Source of the DNA: Rheinheimera soli
Lineage (GTDB): Bacteria; Pseudomonadota; Gammaproteobacteria; Enterobacterales; Alteromonadaceae
Assembly (NCBI RefSeq): GCF_021290985.1
Contig: NZ_JAJOYU010000004.1
Span: 62,001 to 126,000 of the forward strand
Direction: 5' to 3'
DNA length: 64,000 nt
Shown: positions 19,927 to 28,047 of the stretch, one piece after another
Layout: each line of letters starts with the position of its first letter
Position numbering within the stretch: the first letter of the stretch is position 1
Position numbers and translations under genes: made by a program
The notes under the pieces: model-generated
Database searches by the model: none
What the model was told of the DNA's origin: nothing
The model's input: only the letters and a program-made list of their open reading frames with translations

Positions 19927-22200
19927 TTAATTATTTAGTAAATATGGGCGTCTATAACCAAAAATTCCATTCGATAACATGTCGCTGACAGAGAAGCCAG
20001 CACCCTCACCAAAACCTTTTAATACAAACTGTACGGCTATACCGTTATCAAAAGTCGGAGGTTGGGACAAATCATTCAGTGCCAATTCAAGGTTGGTATT
20101 GATTTGGCGCTTAGCTACCACACGAATTGCCCAGCAACAGGATTCATATTGCAAACCGAGGTTAGCTTCTATCATATGATGCTTGTTGATGTCACGATAA
20201 TAACTGGCAATCAGTTTCCATTTATCATCAATAGGTGTGGTGCCTAAAAAGCCTATTTGTGCAATTTCGTAGTCTGAGACCTCACGACTGTAGCGGTGGT
20301 TCAACTGAAACAGACTTTTATCATCTGCTATGTAATCCAAAGTCACGTTGCTTTTCACCATACGCTCATTGCTTGAATCATACTGCAATGCGGTATTTAA
20401 GTACCAGCCTTTGCTCCAATTCCACAAAAGCTCGGATGCCAGCACTGAATCGGCAGGTTGTTTGGCGTCGGGCACTATGTTGTCTATGGGCTGCGGATCA
20501 TTCAGGAATATAATCTGACCAAGGCTAAAGCGGAATAATTCGGTATCCTGTGAGTCATAAAGACGAGTTGTCCAGCCCAGAGTGAATTGGTTGGTATCGG
20601 CAATTCGGTCAAGACCCGAATATCTGTTTTCACGGAATAAACCATAATAATCGTCTTGCAAAGGCGCTGTGTCATACAGGCCAATCATCGACTGGTCGCG
20701 ATAGGGAATATACAGGTATTGTATTTGTGGTTCAAAAGTTTGTAATGAATCGGCATTTTCCCAGCTCAACTCTCTTTCCATATTCAGTTTGGCGTTGATC
20801 TGGACTTTGGGCACTGTTCTGTTGGTGTCTTTTTGAACGAATAAACTGTCTTGATCGGTATTTTGTTGGTAACGGGTATGCAGCAAGCTGGTTTCTGCGA
20901 CTAACTCGACGGCTGGTGTGATTAAAGGCCATCGAATGCTGGGTTCAAGATGTAAACGGTCGGCGCTGGTGATCAGGGCGCTGTCATTGCGAAAATGAGC
21001 GTATTGGCTGTGCCAGTTAAATTCAAAACCAGCAGCTAAATCCGTTGGTGCGGCAGAGCTGAGATCAATTTGTGGCAAAGCAGCATAAGAAGGCGAGTAA
21101 TTTCCGAGGATCTCAAAGCCTTGCAGACGGATTTCTGAATTCAGGTAATCCCCGAAATAATTCAGGCTGGCTTGCCGGTAAAGTTGAGTGTCACTTTGGT
21201 TATTGTAATCCGATCCGAGTTCAGACAAGTAAGCGTCGTCGCTGACATCAGTAAAGTCGACACTGGCGCGCCACCGGTCTGATAAATCGCCACTATGGCT
21301 GAAATGAGTTAAATAGCGACTGCCAAAACCTGCGGGCTTGTCGTTGTCGTCAGGTAAGATTTCCAGTTGCAACTGGCCACGATGATCTTCCGTCAGATAA
21401 CGGAATTCGGTGTTCAACTGAGCACCTCGTTTACTCATAAAGCGCGGGCTGATAGTGGCATCATAGTTATCGGCCAGATTCAGGTAGTAAGGTGTTTCAA
21501 GATCCACCCCTAATTTCTGTGAGCTGCCAATTTTGGGAAACAATAAGCCACTTTTGCGCTTATCACTGACAGGGAAGGTCATGTAAGGCAGATAAAATAC
21601 AGGCACATCCTGAATTTTAATAACCGAATGCCAGGCTTCACCCCAGCCATCATCGGCGTTAATATTAATTTTATCTGCATGCAGGGCCCAACTATTGTCG
21701 TTGTCTGGACAGGTCGTAAAACTGGCTTCGGATAAATTAATTTGCTTTTTATCAGCACTCATCTCTTTGGCATAACCGCGGCCAGACTGACTAATCAACT
21801 TATAGTCCGCTTCACCTAATATGGCTCTGTCTTCTTTGAGATGAGCCGTGAAATGACTGCTGCTAACTTTTAAATCCGGACTGAAGTATTCAATGCCGCC
21901 GCTGGCAAGCAAGGTCTGGCTTTTTTGGCTGACCTGGGCATTTGCGGCATTTAGCATAGTGTCGCGGTAGATGATTTCTATATTGCCATCAAATAATGCC
22001 GTTTGATCTTGCATCATTCGGATGCGGTCAGACAATATTTGTAATCTGTTATCTTTTGCTGACAGCTGACTCAACTTTGCCGGGATATCCACAGCACCAT
22101 AACATTGCTGGATAGGTTGAGGTGTTTGCTCTTCTGCATGGGCAAGATAAGGAATACCAAGCGCCATGATAATAAGGCGATAGATCAAAGAATGAGTCAT
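19927..22200 (-). CDS. lptD: LPS-assembly protein LptD
   Basis: 757-residue outer-membrane barrel that with LptE inserts lipopolysaccharide in the outer leaflet. Signal peptide (about 1-22), N-terminal beta-jellyroll (OstA-like) domain, then the 26-strand barrel. Disulfide cysteines are in the expected places: QQCYG near the N-terminus, FTTCPDNDNSW, and the adjacent pair ESCCWAIRV near the C-terminus. First gene of the lptD-surA-pdxA-rsmA-apaG-apaH operon and divergent from amgK. Confidence 0.97.
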   Translation of the reverse strand: MTHSLIYRLIIMALGIPYLAHAEEQTPQPIQQCYGAVDIPAKLSQLSAKDNRLQILSDRIRMMQDQTALFDGNIEIIYRDTMLNAANAQVSQKSQTLLASGGIEYFSPDLKVSSSHFTAHLKEDRAILGEADYKLISQSGRGYAKEMSADKKQINLSEASFTTCPDNDNSWALHADKININADDGWGEAWHSVIKIQDVPVFYLPYMTFPVSDKRKSGLLFPKIGSSQKLGVDLETPYYLNLADNYDATISPRFMSKRGAQLNTEFRYLTEDHRGQLQLEILPDDNDKPAGFGSRYLTHFSHSGDLSDRWRASVDFTDVSDDAYLSELGSDYNNQSDTQLYRQASLNYFGDYLNSEIRLQGFEILGNYSPSYAALPQIDLSSAAPTDLAAGFEFNWHSQYAHFRNDSALITSADRLHLEPSIRWPLITPAVELVAETSLLHTRYQQNTDQDSLFVQKDTNRTVPKVQINAKLNMERELSWENADSLQTFEPQIQYLYIPYRDQSMIGLYDTAPLQDDYYGLFRENRYSGLDRIADTNQFTLGWTTRLYDSQDTELFRFSLGQIIFLNDPQPIDNIVPDAKQPADSVLASELLWNWSKGWYLNTALQYDSSNERMVKSNVTLDYIADDKSLFQLNHRYSREVSDYEIAQIGFLGTTPIDDKWKLIASYYRDINKHHMIEANLGLQYESCCWAIRVVAKRQINTNLELALNDLSQPPTFDNGIAVQFVLKGFGEGAGFSVSDMLSNGIFGYRRPYLLNN

Positions 22201-22315
22201 GCAACCTACTTAGTACACTATGTGAAACAGGTGAAAAGGACCAGAACACCGGGTCAGCTATAATAAATCAATTTTCCGGATCCTGCTAATCCGTTATAGT
22301 GCTGGCTTTGACCAG

Positions 22316-23332
22316 ATGACGGGGGATGAAGTGCCAGCTCGAATGCAGTTAATTCAAAGTTTTTTGACGGCGTGTTTTCCTGGTGAAGTTATTCACCTTG
22401 ATCCTATTACCGGGGATGCCAGCTTCAGGCGCTATTTTCGCTTTTCCGTCGCTCAAACCAGCTACATTCTGATGGATGCACCAACACCAACAGAGGATTG
22501 TGGTCGTTTTGTTGCGACCCAGCAGGCATTTGCGCAGGCAGGTTTAAAGGTTCCCCGGATTATTGCACAGGATATTGAGCAAGGCTTATTACTGCTGGGT
22601 GATTTGGGCGACACCTTATTGTTATCCAGACTGACACATGACACTGCTGCTACTTTTTATCGTCAGGCATTGGCACAACTAACTCAGATCCGGACTATCA
22701 GCGCGACAAGCGCAGGACCTTTGCCAGTATTTGATCAGGCTTTTTTATTGCGTGAAATGCAGATCTTTATTGATTGGTTTGTGCTGCAGCACTTGCAACT
22801 TAGCTTGACTGAACAAGAACAAAGCATGTTGCAGCGGCATTTTCTGTTGCTTGCAGAATCAGCACTACAGCAACCTCAGGCAGGTATGCATCGTGACTAT
22901 CATGCCCGAAATTTGATGTTGCAGCCGGACGGTTGTCTGGCTGTGATTGATTTTCAGGATGTGGTGACTGGCCCTGTAACCTATGATGCCGTGTCCTTAC
23001 TGAAGGATTGTTACGTCAAGTGGCCAGCTGAGCTGGTTCAATCATTAAGCCATGAGTTTTACAGCAACCTCAAAGCAAAGGCTGAGTTGCCTCTAGAGGT
23101 TAGTGCTGAGCAGTACCAGCTTTGGTTTGATTGGATGGGATTGCAGCGGCATATTAAAGTCTGCGGTATTTTCTGCCGCTTGTACCATCGTGATGGAAAA
23201 TCGGGTTATTTGGCTGATTTACCTCGTGTCTTTGAGTATGTGCTTGAGGTCACGCAGTTGTACCCACAGTTGCAGGAGCTGGATCTGTGGCTGAAAAATA
23301 AAGTCAAACCTGCACTGGAGGCTATGGCCTGA
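22316..23332 (+). CDS. amgK: N-acetylmuramate/N-acetylglucosamine kinase AmgK (aminoglycoside phosphotransferase fold)
   Basis: 338-residue APH/choline-kinase-fold protein with GDASFRRYFRF near the N-terminus and the catalytic loop MHRDYHARNLM followed by VIDFQDVVTGP. In Pseudomonas AmgK phosphorylates cell-wall sugars at C1 for direct recycling to UDP-MurNAc. Assignment rests on the partner murU one base downstream and on lptD divergent beside it, the Pseudomonas arrangement. The start is ambiguous: ATG 22316, or GTG 22331 behind GGGGGA. TATAAT at 22259-22264 is a likely -10. Confidence 0.88.
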   Translation: MTGDEVPARMQLIQSFLTACFPGEVIHLDPITGDASFRRYFRFSVAQTSYILMDAPTPTEDCGRFVATQQAFAQAGLKVPRIIAQDIEQGLLLLGDLGDTLLLSRLTHDTAATFYRQALAQLTQIRTISATSAGPLPVFDQAFLLREMQIFIDWFVLQHLQLSLTEQEQSMLQRHFLLLAESALQQPQAGMHRDYHARNLMLQPDGCLAVIDFQDVVTGPVTYDAVSLLKDCYVKWPAELVQSLSHEFYSNLKAKAELPLEVSAEQYQLWFDWMGLQRHIKVCGIFCRLYHRDGKSGYLADLPRVFEYVLEVTQLYPQLQELDLWLKNKVKPALEAMA

Positions 23333-23333
23333 G

Positions 23334-24017
23334 ATGAAAGCAATGATACTGGCTGCAGGTCGTGGTGAACGGATGCGACCTTTAACTGATCTGTTACCAA
23401 AACCACTGTTAGCTGTGGCTGGCAAAGCATTGATCCACTACCATCTGGAAGCGCTCCGTGACGCCGCAGTGCAGGATATAGTGATTAACCATGCCTGGCT
23501 GGGTCATTTGTTGCCACAGCATTTAGGCACTGGTCAGCAGTTCGGGGTGAAGATCCGCTATTCGGATGAAGGTGCCGAAGGACTTGAAACGGCCGGAGGT
23601 ATAAAAAAGGCGCTGCCCTTGCTGGGTGATGCGCCTTTTATGGTGATCAATGGCGATGTATTCAGCGATTATCCTTATCAGCAATTAATGGATAAGTTGG
23701 CTCCTGATAGTTTGGCTCATCTGGTATTGGTACCTAATCCTTTGCAGCACCCCAATGGCGATTTCGGTATCAGTGCAACAGGTTTGGCTTTGGCTGAAGC
23801 AGAGCAGTGTTTTACCTTTAGTGGCATTGCTGTTTACCGCCCTGAGTTTTTCAGTGCTGTGCCTGAGGGCAAGCAAAAATTAGCACCTTATTTACGCCGG
23901 GCTATGGCGCAACATCAAGTGACGGCAGAGCTTTATCAGGGGGTATGGCACGACATTGGTACTGTGCAACGACTGAATGAATTGTCGGCGCAACTGGAGT
24001 CTGAACATGTGGGGTAA
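23334..24017 (+). CDS. murU: N-acetylmuramate alpha-1-phosphate uridylyltransferase MurU
   Basis: 227-residue nucleotidyltransferase with MILAAGRGERMRPLTDLLPKPLL (sugar-1-phosphate NTP transferase signature, here residues 4-26) and the metal Asp in VINGDVF. It converts MurNAc-1-phosphate to UDP-MurNAc, bypassing de novo synthesis and therefore fosfomycin block. Coupled to amgK (1-bp gap); djlA starts inside its 3' end. Confidence 0.9.
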   Translation: MKAMILAAGRGERMRPLTDLLPKPLLAVAGKALIHYHLEALRDAAVQDIVINHAWLGHLLPQHLGTGQQFGVKIRYSDEGAEGLETAGGIKKALPLLGDAPFMVINGDVFSDYPYQQLMDKLAPDSLAHLVLVPNPLQHPNGDFGISATGLALAEAEQCFTFSGIAVYRPEFFSAVPEGKQKLAPYLRRAMAQHQVTAELYQGVWHDIGTVQRLNELSAQLESEHVG

Positions 24018-24807
24018 AATTCTTGGTGCCTTATTTGGCATGGCTCTGCTGAAGATCCCTGGTTTATTTCTTGGTTTATTGATTGGGCACTGGTTCGATA
24101 AATCCTATGGCGGAGCATTCGCCAGTCGTGGCGGTTTTAATGGTTTTTCCCGCGATACGTCTGAAGCTCAGGGAATTTTCCGTTACAACACTTTTGCAGT
24201 AATGGGCCATATAGCTAAATCTAATGGGGTAGTCACTAAGTCCCATATTCAGCAAGCAACTGTTTTTATGGACCAATTAGGTTTAACAGCAGCGCAGAAA
24301 CAAGAAGCTCAGGCGGCTTTTCGCCATGGTAAACAGGCGGACTTCGCTCTGTTAGAACAGTTGGCTGAATTTAAATCTGCGTACAGATCCAGGCCTGATT
24401 TGTTGCTGATGTTTTTGGAAATTCAAATCAGTACTGCTTATGTTGATTTACATCTAAGCAGCGCGGAGCAGAGAATACTGACACAGGTTGCTTCTGCGCT
24501 GGGGATCAGTGGTACTCAACTGGAGCAGATGTTGAGTCGTTACGAAGCTGAAGCACGTTTTGCTAAAAGCAATGGCGGCGGAGCTGTTGACACAGGACAT
24601 CGTTTGACAGATGCCTACAAGATTTTAGGCATCAGCGCAGACAGTTCTGAAGCACAGCTAAAAAAGGCTTACAAAAAGCTGATGGCGCAACATCATCCTG
24701 ACAAGCTGATGTCACAAGGTTTGCCACCTGAGCTTATGGATGTTGCCAAACAAAAAACTCAGGATATTCAGGCCGCTTACGAGTTAATTCGTAAGCAACG
24801 GACTTAA
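24007..24807 (+). CDS. djlA: Co-chaperone DjlA (membrane-anchored J-domain protein)
   Basis: 266 residues: one N-terminal membrane segment (about 4-28, glycine-rich), a central TerB-like helical domain and a C-terminal J domain with HHPDKL. DjlA stimulates DnaK and affects envelope stress signalling. ATG 24007 (MWGKILGALFG) aligns with E. coli DjlA; it overlaps murU by 11 bp, so amgK-murU-djlA form one unit. It converges with, and overlaps by 4 bp, the DUF486 gene. Confidence 0.93.
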   Translation: MWGKILGALFGMALLKIPGLFLGLLIGHWFDKSYGGAFASRGGFNGFSRDTSEAQGIFRYNTFAVMGHIAKSNGVVTKSHIQQATVFMDQLGLTAAQKQEAQAAFRHGKQADFALLEQLAEFKSAYRSRPDLLLMFLEIQISTAYVDLHLSSAEQRILTQVASALGISGTQLEQMLSRYEAEARFAKSNGGGAVDTGHRLTDAYKILGISADSSEAQLKKAYKKLMAQHHPDKLMSQGLPPELMDVAKQKTQDIQAAYELIRKQRT

Positions 24808-25148
24808 TCGCGGAAAAACATAAAATAGACTGCGCCCAGCAAGCACAAGCCTGCATAAACATAATTCCATTTAAAAGGCTCCCTCATATAGAAAACAGCG
24901 AATGGAATAAAAATACTTAAGGTGATCACTTCCTGCAGAATTTTCAGCTGAGCCAGGCTGAGGACCTGGTGACCTATCCGATTGGCAGGCACCATCAGCA
25001 TATATTCAAACAATGCTATACCCCATGAAACTGCAATAGCTATATACAGAGCCGAGCTTTTAAAATGTTTGAGATGACCATACCAGGCGAAGGTCATAAA
25101 AATATTACTGGCGGTCAGCAACAAGACCGTTTGAACCAAAGGTGACAT
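24804..25148 (-). CDS. DUF486 (DMT-like) small membrane protein
   Basis: 114 residues, four predicted membrane helices, with the family segments SNIFMTFAWYGHLK, WGIALFEYMLMVPANRIG and LKILQEVITLSIF. Members resemble half-size drug/metabolite transporters; no substrate is known. GGAGAAG lies upstream of the start. Confidence 0.85.
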   Translation of the reverse strand: MSPLVQTVLLLTASNIFMTFAWYGHLKHFKSSALYIAIAVSWGIALFEYMLMVPANRIGHQVLSLAQLKILQEVITLSIFIPFAVFYMREPFKWNYVYAGLCLLGAVYFMFFRD

Positions 25149-25229
25149 AGTCTGACTTCTCCGCTGACGAATGGCAGGAACATGAATGTCGCATAGTGTA
25201 ATAGGTTTTTAGTAGGGGAAAAGTTAATT

Positions 25230-25994
25230 TTAATAGCCCTGATAGCTTAACCAGCCATAAATTTCTTTAAATACCTGCTGTTGAGTTTCAGCTTGCGCAC
25301 TAAGCCCACTGATTTCCCTCTGACGATAAAGTAATTTTTGTTGTTGCCTGGCCAGTTGTTTGCGTAACTGCCATTGAGCGGCCACTTGCTGGTTACCTTG
25401 TTGTTGTATCAAGTCCAGAGTGGGAACCTGTTGTTTTGCTATCGCCAGAGGCAGGCTACGTTGTTGCTCTGCTGCAGGTAAGTAAGCCTCCAATAAAATC
25501 AACGATTGCGGTTCCTGCAGTTTTTTGTCTGCATACAGCTGGCTTATTAAAGCTGCACTGCTGCCTTGAGCCACAATAATTACAGTATTGTTTTCCGCCA
25601 TAGCACTTTGCATAGCTACTTCAATGCGTTGTTGTAACTGGTCTTTGTAGTTTTCTAAGGCTTGCTCATCATCCTGTAAAGGCGCGTCAGGCACTGCAAT
25701 TGCTAGCGTATCCCAACCATAGTCATTAAACTCTTTTCGCAATAAATTCAGATTTTTCGGGCTTGAGGCATGCTGGGACCAATCTGGAATAAATAACATA
25801 GTGCCTTTTACTTTTGCAGTAAAAGCAGCCCTTTTTAACGCCAGAAAGCTTGTATCTCCAGCCAACAATTCTGTGATTTCATCTGCAGGTAGCTGCCAGG
25901 TCAGATCGGCTTTATGCCATTCCTCCATAGAGGCGGCGGCAGCAACCTGAATGTGTGCGCTAAACAGCAGCAAGGCAAAAATTTTCGACGACAT
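25230..25994 (-). CDS. DUF3530 family exported alpha/beta-hydrolase-like protein
   Basis: About 254 residues from ATG 25994, which begins a signal peptide (MSSKIFALLLFSAHIQVAAA); an upstream ATG at 26042 would add 16 residues that do not look like part of a signal. Features include the strand pattern GTMLFIPDWSQHASSP and VIIVAQGSSAALISQLYA, where a hydrolase-like nucleophile elbow reads GSSAA. The C-terminus is Gln-rich and helical. Related proteins are annotated DUF3530; no activity known. Confidence 0.75.
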   Translation of the reverse strand: MSSKIFALLLFSAHIQVAAAASMEEWHKADLTWQLPADEITELLAGDTSFLALKRAAFTAKVKGTMLFIPDWSQHASSPKNLNLLRKEFNDYGWDTLAIAVPDAPLQDDEQALENYKDQLQQRIEVAMQSAMAENNTVIIVAQGSSAALISQLYADKKLQEPQSLILLEAYLPAAEQQRSLPLAIAKQQVPTLDLIQQQGNQQVAAQWQLRKQLARQQQKLLYRQREISGLSAQAETQQQVFKEIYGWLSYQGY

Positions 25995-26093
25995 CCGATG
26001 GTGCTCTGAAAAGCTGAACTTGAGTAGGATATCGGCAGCCACTGGCGAAACTTTACCAAACAGAGTGAGTTAGCCTGGTGATGAATAGATACA

Positions 26094-26125
26094 AACAAAA
26101 AAACCGCCTTGCGGCGGTTTTTTTA
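26094..26125. terminator. Bidirectional terminator downstream of the OmpA-family gene
   Basis: AAACCGCC / GGCGGTTT with loop TTGC, flanked by an A-run and a T-run. It ends the ompA-family gene on the minus strand. Confidence 0.9.
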
Positions 26126-26135
26126 GTAGCAGAGA

Positions 26136-27197
26136 TTAACGCTCTACTTTTTCTTTGATAGTTGCAGTTACAACAGCTTCAATGCGGCGGTTAGCAGCAT
26201 GTGCAGCTTTAGTATTACCTTCAACTTTCGGACGTGACACACCGTAACCTTTTACTGTTACACGATTAGCACTGATGCCGTGTTCGTTTAACAATACTTT
26301 AGCTACAGCATCAGCACGACGCTCAGATAATTTCAGGTTGTATGCAGCGCCACCAACGTTAGAGGCGTGACCACCGATTTCAACATCAGTACCAGGGAAA
26401 CGTTTTAAGAAAGCCGCTAAGTCAGCGATTTCTGAATTGTATTCTGGTTTGATAACAGCTGAATCGTTGTCAAACTGAGCTTTTAATGTGAAGTTCACTT
26501 CTTTTTCAGTGAAGATTGAACAGCCAGTTGCATCTACTTTATCAGTAGATGGAGTGCCTGGGCACAGATCGCTTGAATCAGGAACACCGTCGTTGTCGCT
26601 GTCTGCAACTACAACAACAGGAGCTACTGGCTCTGGAGCTGGAGTAGGTTCTGCTACAACAGGAGCATCACCAAACAGCACTGACATACCTAATTTAATG
26701 TTGGCGTCTGCAAAACTGTCACTGATACCCTGGAAACGGTTCATTTCGCCGAACAGAGATACGCGATCATTTAAGTACTGACGGTAACCCACACCGATGT
26801 TGATTGCAGAAGCATTATCAACTGTTTCGATGTCAAGGCGTTTTAAACCACCTAACAGGTACATGCCTGAACCTGGAATGGAGTACAACACATCCAAACC
26901 TATGCGCTCGCCATCGATTTTATCGTCGGTGATTAATTGCTCTAAACGTTGTTTAGCGAATTCCAGACGTAAAGCCCAGGTCTCGTCCAGGTTGTAACCT
27001 AATTCAACACCGTAGCCCCAGCCTTTGTCTGCGTAAGCCCATTCTGAAGTTTGGGTTTTGTCACCGTCTGGCATGTAGTATTCACCAAACACAGAACCGA
27101 AAGCACGGTCGCTAACTAAAGGTTTTGAACTATCTGCTAAAGCAGCTGTCGAAAGTAATGTTGCCATAATGGCAATTGCGCTAGTACTTAGTTTCAT
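26136..27197 (-). CDS. OmpA family outer-membrane protein
   Basis: 353 residues: signal peptide (1-21, STAALA/DS), N-terminal eight-stranded barrel (about 25-180), a Pro/Val linker with a thrombospondin-type-3 calcium repeat (DSDNDGVPDSSDLCPGTP), and the C-terminal OmpA peptidoglycan-binding domain with NVGGAAYNLKLSERRADAV and YGVSRP. Anchors the outer membrane to the wall. Strong promoter and AGGAG site upstream; terminator downstream; probably highly expressed. Confidence 0.94.
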   Translation of the reverse strand: MKLSTSAIAIMATLLSTAALADSSKPLVSDRAFGSVFGEYYMPDGDKTQTSEWAYADKGWGYGVELGYNLDETWALRLEFAKQRLEQLITDDKIDGERIGLDVLYSIPGSGMYLLGGLKRLDIETVDNASAINIGVGYRQYLNDRVSLFGEMNRFQGISDSFADANIKLGMSVLFGDAPVVAEPTPAPEPVAPVVVVADSDNDGVPDSSDLCPGTPSTDKVDATGCSIFTEKEVNFTLKAQFDNDSAVIKPEYNSEIADLAAFLKRFPGTDVEIGGHASNVGGAAYNLKLSERRADAVAKVLLNEHGISANRVTVKGYGVSRPKVEGNTKAAHAANRRIEAVVTATIKEKVER

Positions 27198-27229
27198 CCA
27201 TATCTCCTAAGAGGTAAATTGCGGCTGCT

Positions 27230-27257
27230 ATTCTATTTGAGTAAAATATTTAGTCAA
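27230..27257 (-). promoter_or_regulatory. Sigma70 promoter of the OmpA-family gene, with a dyad in the spacer
   Basis: Minus strand: -35 TTGACT (27252-27257), 16-bp spacer, -10 TAGAAT (27230-27235), each 5/6 to consensus. The -35 and spacer form an imperfect palindrome TTTGAnTAAAnnnTTTAnTCAAA, which could be an operator. Confidence 0.6.
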
Positions 27258-27283
27258 ATCTAGCTGCTCGTTATTACGAATTT

Positions 27284-27305
27284 AAGTCAGATGTCCATCT
27301 GACTT
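27284..27305. other. Perfect hairpin between rluA and the OmpA-family promoter
   Basis: AAGTCAGATG-TC-CATCTGACTT, 10-bp arms, 2-nt spacer, 78 bp after the rluA stop on the minus strand. No T-run follows, so it may be an RNA-end stabiliser or weak terminator. Confidence 0.4.
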
Positions 27306-27382
27306 CTTACCGTTGTGCTAAGTTTACCTTAAATAACTGAACCTTAGGTTAACAAAGCCATCAATTACTGCTGTTCCTCTGA

Positions 27383-28036
27383 TTAAAACGGGCACTCAAC
27401 GTCAAAATATAGCTCAGTTCCTGAGGTTGGGTGTTTTAATGTCAAAGAGCCAGCATGTAATTGAAGTCGAGTCACTGAACTTTTTCCTTGCTCAGTTCCA
27501 TAAAACTTATCCCCAAGTATCGGATGTCCTAACCATAACATATGTACTCTTAACTGGTGAGAACGCCCTGTAATGGGAGTAAGTTCTACTTTCGTTTGGT
27601 GTGGAGTTCGCTCCAACACTTTAAAATACGTTAAAGAAGGCTTACCAGATCCAAAATGCACCATTTGTTTTGGTCGGTTAGGCCAGTCACAAATCAAAGG
27701 CAAGTCAACAGCACCTGAATCGACAGACACCCTGCCTTCCAGCAAAGCAAAATAACGCTTTTTGGTCTGACGCAACTCAAACTGTTTATTAAGATCGCGC
27801 TGACTTTGAGCATGCATTGCCATTACAACCAAACCTGAAGTCGCCATATCCAGTCGGTGTACTATACGAGCCAAAGGCCAGACCAAGCGCACCCTGTAAT
27901 CCAAACTGTCTTTGTGTTCAGGCGCTTTTCCCGGCACTGTCAGTAGACCACTGGGTTTATTCAGTACCACAATATCCTGATCCTGGTACACAATATCCAG
28001 ATAAGGTTCTTTTGGCGGCTTGTACTCAAGTAACAT
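27383..28036 (-). CDS. rluA: Pseudouridine synthase RluA (23S rRNA U746 / tRNA U32)
   Basis: 217 residues from ATG 28036 (a GTG at 28045 would add three). RluA-type core with VLNKPSGLLTVPGK, the catalytic HRLDMATSGL motif, PLICDWPNRPKQ and TGRSHQLRVHM. It aligns closely with E. coli RluA (219 aa), and its place directly after rapA is the same as in E. coli. Confidence 0.94.
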   Translation of the reverse strand: MLLEYKPPKEPYLDIVYQDQDIVVLNKPSGLLTVPGKAPEHKDSLDYRVRLVWPLARIVHRLDMATSGLVVMAMHAQSQRDLNKQFELRQTKKRYFALLEGRVSVDSGAVDLPLICDWPNRPKQMVHFGSGKPSLTYFKVLERTPHQTKVELTPITGRSHQLRVHMLWLGHPILGDKFYGTEQGKSSVTRLQLHAGSLTLKHPTSGTELYFDVECPF

Positions 28037-28047
28037 TGTATTCACTT

